The translations under genes and the position numbers were made by a program. From contig OU342826.1 of the NCBI GenBank assembly GCA_910591455.2, forward strand, positions 9,425,079-9,489,078: a stretch of DNA of 64,000 nucleotides, read 5' to 3'. The stretch is from Pholis gunnellus. Lineage: Eukaryota > Chordata > Actinopteri > Perciformes > Pholidae. Shown here one piece after another: positions 52,761-63,700 of the stretch; the first letter of the stretch is position 1; every line of letters begins with the position of its first letter. The notes beneath the pieces were generated by a model. That model saw nothing but the letters and a program-made list of their open reading frames with translations. It was not told the DNA's origin and did not search any database.

Positions 52761-54734
52761 GAGGTGAGGTGATCTATTTATGTTTTATTTATGGAAACAT
52801 CACACTTGTGGTTGTGCCGTCATGAAGAAAACACAAAATACTGGCTGGTGACCTGCTTGTATTTTTTCAAAATGTCCTTTATTTGTAATAGAATTATCTG
52901 ACCTGTATGCAGTTTGAAAGATTCTTTTTTTTTATTTTTGAGGGGGTGGATACATGTTTACTCCTGCAAGGGTTTCATGCTGATTTTAGAACTATATTTG
53001 ATTATCTTTGTGGGAAGGGAAGCTGTTCTAACTCAGGGAACACAAACATTTCATTTTACCCGTTATTTATTTTGCTAAGCCTTTTTATTTGGCCATGTGT
53101 TTCTTTTATACTTCGTCTTAATGCCTTTACATGTCTAATGTAGATTATCGCACAATTGCCTTGATGATGAACGTGTACACTTGACGTCCATGAAGCACTC
53201 CGGCCCTCAGAGAGCCCAGACACCGGCCTCTCTCACCACAGAGTATCGGTAAGGTTCCTTCCCCCACGCTGCACCAAGACCATCTTATTTTGCTCAACAC
53301 AGAGAGACCCGTACCATCCAGTGAAGGGGACGAGTGCCAAAATGACCACTTGGAGGTATCTAAAGTTTCTGTCTGGACACATCTTAGTGAAACTAAGCTG
53401 TGAAAAGTTGCTCTCATGTTATGTTCCTGGTGGGTGAGGCAGATTGATGCCAATGTCTCCCCACCTGTGAGGGCCAGTTGACCAATGATGGAGTGCATCA
53501 TGGACACATGAGGCACCGCCTGGGTGAAAACTCTACCTAAATTCATATCATTAACATGTGTTTCAGATCAATCGTATACGTGACCGACAAATGGACAAAA
53601 CAACCATCTGTGCCACCCAAAGACCACCGGAGATGCATCAGCATCGCACACAATCCTATGTGCTTTGAATCGAACCAGGTGGCACCCAAGGTGGACTACA
53701 CATCAGTGTACAAAAGTAAGCAATTTGACCATCAGTAGAGTCGTTCTTTGCGGGAATATAAAACAAGAAATATGCACACACCCCCCCCCCCATTCAAAGT
53801 CACTCTCGCTGTCTTATTATTATTTTCAGACGATTTCCAAGCATGGAAAGTGAAGAGGCGCCTGCCATGTAAGCTAACCGGCTGCTTGAAGGTCAAACAA
53901 GGATTAGTTTTCACAGACCATCCCTCCAAAGTTGCCAACTCTAAACCAGCCCCACAACCTTTTGAAAGCGTCACCAGCTACAGATCTGACTACGTCACCC
54001 ATCCAGTGCAGCCCACGCGCAGGGAGGAGCCTGTGTACAACACCAAAGGTCTGCCGTCTCAGCCTGCTGTGTCTCTGAAGCCAAAGGCGGCTTTGGCGGT
54101 AAACCAGGACATTTTGGACGAAGCCAGTGCATTGTTTCAGGATTTCAAGACCTGGTCCCTTGAAAACAAGTTCCACGGCAAAGGCAAAGCCAAAGAATCA
54201 AGTCCACCGGCAGACCACTGCAACTTCCTCTCCACAACACGTGCAGACTACACGGAACACAAGTGCCAGCGTGCCAAACCATTCCTGCCATCGAAGCCAT
54301 GGCGTCCCCCAAGCCATCGCTTTTGGGGGACGACGACCATGAAGGACGACTACAAATCTTGGGACATGCCGCAGCGCTTCCCCTCCGTCCGTAAAGAAGA
54401 GCTGGACCGGCCCGGGAAAATTACCCTTTCACCGTGCACGCTTAAGCCTGCTGAGGGCCGCAAAACAAGTCTGAAGCCATCTCGCCATCATCTCATATCG
54501 AATGCGAAAGCATCCAGCTGCAACGCCACCAAGACAACTCACTGTCCTGCTGAGAATGGTGCACTTTCCAACTCGGAACGCAGCTCCCCTGGGACTCACG
54601 AGTCCAGGATGTACTGGACCAGCTCTTTGGACAGAGGAGTGACTTGGGCCGATGGTCGAATTTGTGAGGAGCCCCCTCAGGCCCCCCTCAGGCTGATGAT
54701 GAGATGTGAGGCCGCCACTCATTACCTCAGGTAG
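52699..54734 (+). CDS. MAP6/SAXO-family microtubule-stabilising protein (Mn-module protein), 5 exons
   Basis: Proposed exons are 52699-52763, 53144-53248, 53305-53355, 53567-53715 and 53830-54734. Each junction is GT-AG and phases match (2, 2, 2, 1), giving 424 residues. Repeated short modules of the type aromatic-x-x-D-(F/Y)-x-x-W are visible: SVYKNDFQAW (120-129), SYRSDYVTHPVQP (173-185), LFQDFKTW (225-232), STTRADYTEH (258-267) and GTTTMKDDYKSWDMP (290-304). These resemble the Mn modules of MAP6/STOP, MAP6D1 and SAXO1/2 (FAM154), which bind and stabilise neuronal or ciliary microtubules. The N-terminal Cys-rich block usual in SAXO1/2 is not seen. Most of the protein is in the last exon. 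Exons 1-2 rest only on splice signals and phase, so the true start may differ; an in-exon Met at 53190 is an alternative. I do not recognise the exact orthologue. The first 27 codons of the long frame from 53748 are intron and are excluded. Confidence 0.75.
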
Positions 54735-54750
54735 CTTCTACCTTTACAAC

Positions 54751-54756
54751 AATAAA
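54751..54756 (+). terminator. Polyadenylation signal AATAAA of the MAP6/SAXO-like gene
   Basis: AATAAA begins 17 nt after the stop codon at 54734, which would make a very short 3' UTR. A second AATAAA at 54959-54964 would give a 3' UTR of about 240 nt. Both are on the sense strand of the gene, and both lie before the opposing larp7 signal. Confidence 0.5.
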
Positions 54757-55151
54757 AGCCATGAACGCAACTGGGATTATGTAACGGCAGCTATTTTTAT
54801 ACCACTAAGCAGCTCACTGATGATACTCAGCACAACTCATTTTAGAGTGTTATGTAATCTACTTAATCGAAAGCATTTCATATTCCGTTTGGGAAACAAG
54901 TTTGCACAAGTTAGACAGCTAGATGTGGTCTATCACAGCAATCACTGAACGGTGTGTAAATAAAAAATGTTGCACCTGCTGAACAGTGATCGGTTTAACT
55001 TTTCATCTCGGATGAGCATTCCATCCAAACCACAGTAACCTATGGTAATAGTTGAGTGTGAGCACGTGAAGGTTGATGCCTACAATTCCTTTTACACACA
55101 AACTACATAGACAAAAGTGTTATAAATGCTGTAATAACCAAAGAACGGGAT

Positions 55152-55157
55152 TTTATT
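55152..55157 (-). terminator. larp7: Polyadenylation signal of larp7
   Basis: TTTATT on the plus strand reads AATAAA on the larp7 strand, about 310 nt after the stop codon at 55469-55471. The stretch between is therefore taken as the larp7 3' UTR. Confidence 0.55.
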
Positions 55158-55468
55158 AAAAAACAAAAAGGCAAATATCCTCAAAAGGAAATCCCATGAC
55201 TTGGACACGTCGTTACTGGGAGAACTTTCCAATCATATTCATATCATACAGAGAATCTTTCCATTTTAAAAAAAGCGAGCAATTCAAAAATGTTGCCAAA
55301 CTGTCTCTATGCGTAGCAGCTCCAGTGCAAACAAATAATAAGGGGACATTCTAACGAGTTACACATTCAGTTCTCTTCTAGTTTGGTACGCATTAACATC
55401 AACTGTCCCCTTTCCAATCACATTATGTAAAGTCCACGTAGTCAAACATGTATAGCTGTCAGCAGCTG
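55158..55468 (-). other. larp7: larp7 3' UTR
   Basis: Sequence between the larp7 stop codon and the AATAAA signal on the same strand. No open frame or structured element was recognised. Confidence 0.5.
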
Positions 55469-58400
55469 TCAGTCTTCTTGGAAATGGATGTGCTTATGGG
55501 CCTCTCTGGCCCGGGCAAGGATGATTTTTTCGGCTTTGGATATGAGCTGAAGTGTGAAAAGAAAAGAAGAGATTAGATGTGACAAGAGAGGCAGCACTGC
55601 TTGAACGGTGGGATACGAGTGTATACGACAACATTATTCCTGGTATTAATACATATCCATAAATGGATTCAGGATAAATAACAAATAAGCTAAAATATGC
55701 ATCATAAGCCTGTCCATTTTGAATATTACCATATGAAACAGTGTCAATACCTTGTCACAGTTTAAGATTATATATCCCCAAATACCACAATATTTGGATT
55801 TCTCATACTCTTCCTAAGAGCTGATACAACTCACTGTTAACATATTGTTTACTAAACCAAACAGGAAAGATGAATAATACATTACTGTGCACATTTCAAA
55901 ATGTAAAGGGTGCTCTCACCTTCTCCGTGCCCCTCTTCTTCTCCCTCGGGCGATTGAGCTTGACTTGGCGGTCCACGAGGATCTTCTGCCAGTACCGTTG
56001 TTCATGGTCCCCTTTAAAAGCCATTGAATGGAGATTTATTATGCCAATATTATTACCCGCGGCTCAAAAATGCAATCAACAATTGATAAGAAACCTTTGA
56101 AACACAGAACTGAAGACGAGCTGATGGGCGCTGTCCCAATAAATTATTTTCACCGTAATCAATTATTTAAAAAAAACACAGCTCAGTCATCCGAGTCCTC
56201 TTCTCAACCGGAGAGGATTAGCGATGCATATACCGCGGGTGCTTTTCATGACGCTAACTTATGCGTCCTCGCCTCCTCTCGGGGACATCGTTCCCCCTCC
56301 GCCATCACGGAGGATCTTCCAATCCCTCGATATGCAACCTCGAAGGAGACGATGAGCGAGGAGGCTTCCCGAAGGAGCTTAAGAGCGAGGAAACACCGGT
56401 GTACCGTGTGTGTGTGTGTGTGCCGTGACACACAGCTGGAATAATCTCAAACCATGGCGGGGTGGTAGTTAGTTATGAGTTCTGCCCTTCACTGCTCCTT
56501 TATGACATTTCACCTTGGTGTTACTTGTGTTTTTATCGTTGAATATAGGCTACTTCCAGTTCAACCGCTTTAATTGTGACGTGATGTTTACATTAATTAG
56601 TCATATAGATAGACAGAAGTGTAATGTCTCTTTATTTGTACGGTGCTTTTCAGAAGAACATTTGTAGTGCTTCACACAATAAAATACATAAAGGCATCTC
56701 TGTGCGTTCATGTCTCATTATGTCTCTCACATTGAATTGACATTGCTGTAAACAAGGGACTGTCAAATGCCTGGATATCCCGGGGGCGAGACTAAGGCGC
56801 GAGTCATAACAAGGAAGCGTCATGAAAGAGCATCCTGGGAGCGATGCAGAAATGATTGTACCTTGAACGCAGGGAATAAAAATGCATACCTGCGAGGATC
56901 TCGACCTTCCAGCTGTGCTCTTTCTGCAGCTCTGCGCTGGCGTCGCTGACGGCTTTAGCGTCTTCAGGGGTGTGAAAGCGGATGTGACCCTCAGTGTCTC
57001 CGTCCAAGGTGTCAATGTAAGCTACTGGGGATATTTTGCTCAGCGCATCCTACATAAAATCCCCCCCCCAAAAAAAAACAGAAATGTTGGTTAATAATCT
57101 TACAGACGTATGTTTAATGAGATTCAAGCTTGTTGATGATCTTAACTTTCCTGAATATCAAAATATAGACGATATGGATTGTACCTTGATGAACTTCCTC
57201 GCTGGCAGCGGCTTGCTGTCTGTGATCTTCATGATGACACCGCTGGTGAACTGAGGGCCTTGGGTCATCTCTTTCTCACTTTTCGTACTCTTCTCAACTA
57301 GAAGACAGAAAAGCAACATTATTGCATCAAACCGAACTGAACCATTGGAGCCCGTGTGTTCTACCCAACAGCTGGAGAGCCATCGAGCTTCTGTGAGAAG
57401 ATGTTAATTATTACGATCAACTCGTGTCATTGTACTTAATTTCAGCATCCACTTTTCGCTTCGTGTCATATCTTTATATCTTTTGGTCTGCGTCTCACCG
57501 TCTTGAGGATGCTGCTCCGTCTCCATGAGACTCTTGTGCTCCTTGTGATCGATCTTGTTGATGCACTTCTTCAGGGACGTCATGCTGCGCTTCTGCAACC
57601 TCAGGTACTCGTCCTTCAACTCGAGCCACTCTTTCCTAATGCGGCCAAAAGATCGTCATCGGTGTGTTTAAGTTAATGCGTTTTCACTTATTAATTCATT
57701 CCCGTTGACACATGAAGAAGAATGGAAGAGGGCTCTTACTTGGACAGAACCCGGAGTGGGATGACTTCTTGCCCTACTTTCAGTTTTTCCTTGTGTTTCT
57801 TTTTTCTCTTCCTCTTTGCTTTAACTGCTGAATCATCTCCGTTTTCTTTCCCTTCTTCAACACCTCTCTCCGTGTCACTTTTAGTGGGCGTATCTAAAAA
57901 AAAAAAAAAAAAGGGGAATAACACAGTTAACAACAACTAACTCGTGGTTTCATTGCCGTAAAAACTCATCATACGTCATACATTTTCAGATTTTTAGGAA
58001 GTAAAAGGAAAAGCAAAGCGAGAGGAAGCGGTGACAGTAAAGACGTTTGTATCTTGACTTGTTTTTTCCTCTCTATCGTTTCCGTCACACGGACCAGCAG
58101 ATACTGCGTTCACTTACCAGGCTTAGTTAAACCTTTCTCCTTCTCTCCAGCTTCACTTTCACTCGTCCTCCTCATCTTAGACGGCACGTCACTTTCGGAT
58201 CCCTCTGCCGTCTGGGACCGTCGCCTCTTTTTCTCCGACAGCTTGTCCGGTGTCTTCAGAGTGGCGGCGGCATCCGATTCAAAATCCCCCGCCGCCGAGC
58301 GCTTCCTCTTTAGCTCCGACGGTTCTGCTTCCCTCTCTCGCTCTTTGGATTCTTCGGCAGAAGTCTGTAGTGTGGTGCCTTCTTTCTTTTTCTTCCTCTT

Positions 58401-59869
58401 TTTCTTCTCCTCTTCTTCACCTGTCGCACACGGATGTCAAGACATGCGGATCAATACAACAAATTGCATCAAAAGCAATTTCTTGACATTAAGCCTCAGA
58501 TTTCTAATGAGTCAGTTGTTTTTCGGTTTATGGGCGGTAGAAAAGAAGAAGAGATGTGAATGAAGCGATTGTATTTTCATTGTACCTGATGGTGGATTGT
58601 CGGCTGGTAGAGGGATGGGCTTCCCATTTTTCATCTTGGGGAAAATCCCTGGCTTCCGGGGAGCATCTTCAGGGGGGTTGTTCAGCATCTGTTTCAAAAG
58701 GTCAAAAAACGCCCGTGAGTTTTGTTCCTGCCCAAATCAAACACTGGGCTGAGTGACTCATCACATATTTTAGGAAACAATGACATGTTATTGATTGTAT
58801 TGAAGGTATCACCTCTATGGCTTTCTGTGCTTGTTTATCCGTCTCAAACTCGATGAAGGCGAAACCCTTGGGGTCGCCAGTGGTCTTATATCTCGGGATG
58901 CTAACGTAAACCACATTCCCGCACTTTGTGAACACTCTCTCTATCCAGCTGTGCGTCACATCCTTGGGCAAGAGTTCCTTGGGAAAGAAAGAAAAGTATT
59001 ATCTTACGATCCAACAGTTTTGTTGATACCAGCAGGCAGAGAACGCTCGTCAAAGTAACCAGCACGTGAGTATGATAAGAGCTCAGTGTAAGGTGTATTT
59101 CCTATGCTGAGGCAACATCGGGGTTTACTTCCTGTCCGTTTATGTCATTCACACACACTGCAAATGACGAATTTGGAATAGTTATCTTTACAACTATGAA
59201 ATGGTCTAAAGATACAATTACACATAAAACAATTTTTTTACCACATAGACTGTGCGATCGTCGACATCATTCGGTACATCTCCAATGGGAAGCTGGCGCC
59301 TTACTTTATCTCCCGCTAGGTTAACCTGAAACAAAACGGTAACACATTTGTGTTCATCGCATTCATTGGACATTAGTTTGGAGCCACGCACAAACTCTCA
59401 AAATATTAAAACATTAACAAGGCACCATAAAAAAGAAAATACACTTCATAGTACCTCAACTACAGATGAATTTTTTATCGCTCTGGCAATCAGCTTGGTG
59501 TCACTTGTCAGCTTCTTCATTCGATTGAAGCTCGCCAACACAGATATATCAACATCTAAAAACAAATAACATATTTGGTACAACGTTTCAGACAAAATCC
59601 AATGTTGTTGTGTCATTACATGCACTAAATGGTCCAATATGAATGTAGTGTAATATTGATATTGAGAGCCCCTTACATCCATCCTCTGACTCATCGATGA
59701 CTTTTTTAAGAAAACGGTCCTTATGAAGGTTGACGTCTCCGAACCAGAAGTCCACTTGCCGCTTCACATCACCCAGCAGCTGTTTAACACGCGACCGCTT
59801 CTTTTTTTCAGTCTCCTTGTTCTTGCTGCTGGCTTCTGCATGCGCAGCTTCCCTCTCCGTGTCAATCAT
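55469..59869 (-). CDS. larp7: La-related protein 7 (7SK snRNP stability factor), complete CDS
   Basis: Twelve coding exons: 59677-59870 (ATG 59869-59867), 59455-59555, 59242-59325, 58813-58977, 58586-58688, 58118-58420, 57740-57893, 57499-57635, 57185-57297, 56890-57049, 55920-56011 and 55469-55546. All introns are GT-AG and all phases agree, giving 560 residues (the human protein is about 580). Residues 27-115 are the La motif (RQVDFWFGDVNLHKDRF, then SFNRMKKL). Residues 122-185 are RRM1 (DDRTVYVELLPKDV, GDPKGFAFIEFET). Residues 216-370 are a Lys/Arg/Glu-rich linker, mostly one 303-nt exon. Residues about 425-540 are the xRRM, where AYIDTLDGD and HIRFHTPED keep the Tyr, Asp and Arg used to grip the 7SK 3' hairpin. 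LARP7 binds the 3' U-tail of 7SK RNA and holds P-TEFb inactive in the nucleus; it also aids U6 2'-O-methylation (family knowledge). The gene is intact and converges on the MAP6/SAXO-like gene. Confidence 0.97.
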
Positions 59870-60092
59870 CCTGCAGGTGAGACTGTAACACAGATCAGCA
59901 ACATGCACACGTAACGCTACTTTAGTTGTGGGTCTGCTTAGCTAGCCAATTGTGTGTTAGCTATCGCTAGCGTATGCAGTTGTATGTCAGTTCGCGGGTA
60001 GCGACATTTTTAAAATGGTACAGTCAGGCCCACTCCATTTCAAAACACGTCAACCCGTCACGTAGCATTGAACTGCGATAATAGTTACTAGA

Positions 60093-60240
60093 ACTCACCT
60101 TATTTGAGATGAGGAAACTGCATGCACAAAAATAACAAAAACCGGGTTAGCTCGCTGGCTAACGTGATATGAACGACTTACTTCGTTCAGCGAGATGTCG
60201 CAGAATATATTCGTCAGATCAGAATCAGGGTAAGCAGTTT
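60093..60240 (-). promoter_or_regulatory. larp7: Putative larp7 non-coding first exon and promoter
   Basis: The first coding exon begins with acceptor CTGCAG just 1 nt before the ATG, so a 5' UTR exon must lie upstream. On the minus strand a donor AG|GTGAGT ends an exon at 60099. A second donor-like GTAAGT sits near 60182. One of these should be the exon 1 donor. The transcription start was not determined. Confidence 0.45.
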
Positions 60241-60596
60241 AAACAACTTCCGGTGAAGTACTCCAAAATAAAATGTAACAAATGCATTTGAAGTTTCAAT
60301 ATTTTACTGACAATTGTGCACGTTACAATAAATCTGATAAAATAAAAAATATATAATATTTCATACACACAGGAGTAGTGCATTTAACATTTTAATATCA
60401 TTTGTTGAATAAATAGAAAACATGATAATACATAGTTCTAGAAATAAAGTGTCACATTATTGAACGTTTTTAAATAGGTATTTTAGTACATCTGAGATCC
60501 ATATTACTCAACGTGCGTGTAGCATCAGTGTATAAAAAGAAGAGCATCTTCGTAAGAAACGGAAATTTATAGTATTGTTTGAATCCCATAACTCGT

Positions 60597-60670
60597 GGCC
60601 GGTTAGCTCAGTTGGTTAGAGCGTCGTGCTAATAACGCGAAGGTCGCGGGTTCGATACCCGTACTGGCCA
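60597..60670 (+). tRNA. tRNA-Ile (anticodon AAT)
   Basis: This is a 74-nt cloverleaf. The acceptor stem GGCCGGT pairs with ACTGGCC (one G-T), with discriminator A. The D stem is GCTC/GAGC, the anticodon stem TCGTG/CGCGA with loop CTAATAA, and the T stem GCGGG/CCCGT with loop TTCGATA. Anticodon AAT is at 60631-60633 (decodes AUC/AUU as inosine-modified Ile). A box TTAGCTCAGTTGG and B box GGTTCGATACC are intact, and a TTTT Pol III terminator starts at 60675. No intron and no encoded CCA are seen, as for eukaryotic nuclear tRNA genes. It differs from the common vertebrate tRNA-Ile-AAT at only a few bases and looks functional. It lies between larp7 and the NLR gene, on the strand opposite both. 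Confidence 0.97.
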
Positions 60671-60787
60671 ATACTTTTCTTTAACCCGCTAATTGCCTTC
60701 CACTTTCATTTAGTGTTACGCGAAGCATTCAACATTCAATATTCTTCTGTATGTTCTAGCTTATAACTTGAAGCAGGTGTAGTCCTC

Positions 60788-63700
60788 TTACTGTATGTGA
60801 CTCAATGTCCTGTCAAACTTTTTGAGCTTTTTGCTCATGTCATCCTCAGTGCAGCACTCAATCCTGTGCTTGATGAGCTGTGATAGTTGCTTGTAGAAAG
60901 TCTTCGCCCACTGGGTCTCTAAGCAGTGGACCGATATGTTGCACACTTTGTGGAGTACCGTCACTAACTTCTCATTGCTGCTGACCTCACACCTTTTGAA
61001 GACCCATTCGCCCCACCCCCCCCACATTCCATCATCTGTGAAGCTCACAGTTATGCTTTCTTGGGTGCAAAACGACTCTGTATCCGTGTCAGTCAGGTCA
61101 TTCCATATGGCTCTGAATGAAGAGGGAATGAAAAGAAGCGTAAGAAAATGGATATTGTTGAAATATGTATTGGAATGATTTGTTGAAACAAGTCCCACTC
61201 ACACAACTTTTTTCAGAGGGTTTGGGGTCAAGTCACTGAGTGACAGCAGACCTTTGTAGCTCACTCGGTTTCCCTCCATCCTGTGAAGGCACGTAGGTAT
61301 GAGTAACATGTTCTGAATCATCTATTTAATTTTTTTATACATGAATAAATCTGCAAACCAAATATGTTTACAAATATGAAATTACACTCAGCATCTTTAT
61401 CCCTTATGAGATGATAATTTTTTGACAGAAAATGGCCATAAAATGTTTGTATGGAACCATCTAGTCAGCTACCCAATAGCACTAAATGATCGGAGACTCC
61501 AGATACAGAACATTTATTTGGAATATATATGTTGTTTTAATGTGCAGCCTGTTATGCTGCGCTGGAGTGCAGTTAATGATTCAGACAACCACAATTCTGG
61601 AAAGACTTTCATTTCCCCAAAAATATGATAATGTGGAATGTCGTGACAAGTCTCTTACCACAGCTCTTGAAGGTTTTTTTTCACCCGTATGGCACTAGAA
61701 AGAGTCAATAGTTCATCATCACCGATGTCTGACCATCCAAGACTAAAATGGGAAGTGTGAAACATGTCTGGGTGATTCTTTATTCTCAAATAATGATTGA
61801 CAAAAGCCTGTAAAATGAATTGTCATCTTACCCAAGGTGGGTTATACTTTCTGACACTTGCAGCACATCCGCAATGACTTGAGCTGTTTTTGTATCGATG
61901 TTGTTTTCTCCAAGCCTTAAAAATGAAAAAGTGGAATTAGTGCATAAACCAAATTATATATTCCTCAAAATGATGGTCGTGAAACTTCACACTTTACTTC
62001 TTGATGCGGGCAGAGCGATATGCCACATGGAACTGCAAAGATTGATGAGACACTGCAAACCACATTTTACAAGGAACTCACCAAAGTCTGTTACATCTGA
62101 GCAGCAGGTGCTGAATGTCTCTAAGTGCCTCACAGCTTACTCCTGTCCCTGTCAAATCCAGCTCTGCTATTGGGCCCTTTGTGAGGTTCAGGAAGTACTT
62201 GATGGCATTGTAATCCATTTGGGAGAGTGTTTCGTCACTGACGTTCACTTGCAGCCTCTCTGGTTGCACAGCGAGGGCCAGAGACGGGTCCTGTTGCTCA
62301 AACAGGCAGTGCAAATGGTTTAGGATATGGGCCCCGCTTTCACAGTGCATTGTAAGCTCTCCGATGATCCTCTGACGATAGTCGTCCACTTTGTCCTTAT
62401 GGCAACACAGCCCCACCTGCCTCGATAGAAGATTAGCATTGCGTTCAGAGAGGATTCCAGAAAGGAAGCGGTTGAAGAGGTCCAAATGTCCGTTGTTGGA
62501 CCCCTCTGCAAGACCCGCACTTTGCTGAAGTGCATCAGGTAAAGGGTGATCCGTCATTGCGCAATAGACTGCAGCAAAGAACTCTTGAACAGTAAGGTGC
62601 GCAAAGGAGTAAACCTCCTCAGTGCAGCCAGGCTCTTGTGCCACTGTCTTGTCAAGGAAGGTACTGACAAGGCTGCATCCCTCTAACGCTGCCACGTCTC
62701 GGTCGCTGCCGTAGAACAGAGTCTGATGCTCCATCAGCTTTTGGAAGGCCAGGCGTCCCAGCTTCAGCACGATATCGGACAGCGGCTGGACGGTCCCCGC
62801 TTCTTGCTCTTGGCGAAAGGTTTCGGCCCTCGCTTGAGTGTGAGAGCGAAGCAAGGCCACCAGGTACTGCACGTAAATGTCCGTCATGGTCTTGGGGCTC
62901 TCTCCACAGAGGTCTTTGCTTTCTTTGAGGATGCAGCACACAATGTAGCAAAATGCAGGGATGTAGCACAGCGTGAGCATCAGCTCATTCGCTGACACCA
63001 CCGCGAACATGCGCTCAGCAATTGCGCTGTCCTGGAAATAACGGAAGAAGAAGTCTTGAACTTCGGTCAAGGAGAAGCCAGCGATGAGCACAAAGCGGTC
63101 GACGCAGCCCACGGGGATGTAGTTGATGGCTGCCGGTCGACTTGTGAGCATGACAGAAGCGTTGGGAAGCAGTTCGCCTTGCATCAGACTGCCGAAGACC
63201 TCCACCACCTCTGCGTCTTCATCTGGCTCAGTCACAAATGCGTCTACATCGCAGCTCCTGTAGTGTCTGAACTCATCAAAGCCGTCTAAGATGATCAGCA
63301 GTTTGTTGTCATTCGCTAAAATGTTATCCAGTTCCTTAGCAAGGTGCCGGTTTTTACGCAAGACCAGCTCCCGGAAGTTTGTCGGTTTGTCGATCAGATT
63401 CAGGTCTCTGAAGGTCATGTGAATGATGAAGTCAAATCCGAGATGGTCCCGGTTTCCGCCAAAATCAAACAGCATTTTCTGCACCAGGATGGTTTTTCCG
63501 ATGCCGGCCACCCCTGACACCAGAACCTTCTTGACTGGACGGTTTCCATTTACACTTGAAAAGAGTTCGGCCGGTGCGATTTTCCTTTGCACCGCCGACT
63601 TCTGCTGCATGGAGAGCCGCTTTTGTCCAAACGTCAGCACCTCGTGTCTTTTCATGTCCAAGCCCTGGTGTCCGTCGGCCAGCAACAGATTGACATAGTG

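Noticed and set aside
53145..53546. 133-codon minus-strand frame
   Set aside because: It is antisense to two plus-strand exons with matching phases and has no family match.
53748..53829. First 27 codons of the long plus-strand frame as the protein start
   Set aside because: The segment is intronic: polypyrimidine tract and CAG acceptor end at 53829, and the upstream exon joins in phase and completes a Y-x-x-D-F-x-x-W module.
57722..58563. Plus-strand Ser/Phe-rich frames of up to 169 codons
   Set aside because: Antisense of the Lys/Glu-rich larp7 linker exons.
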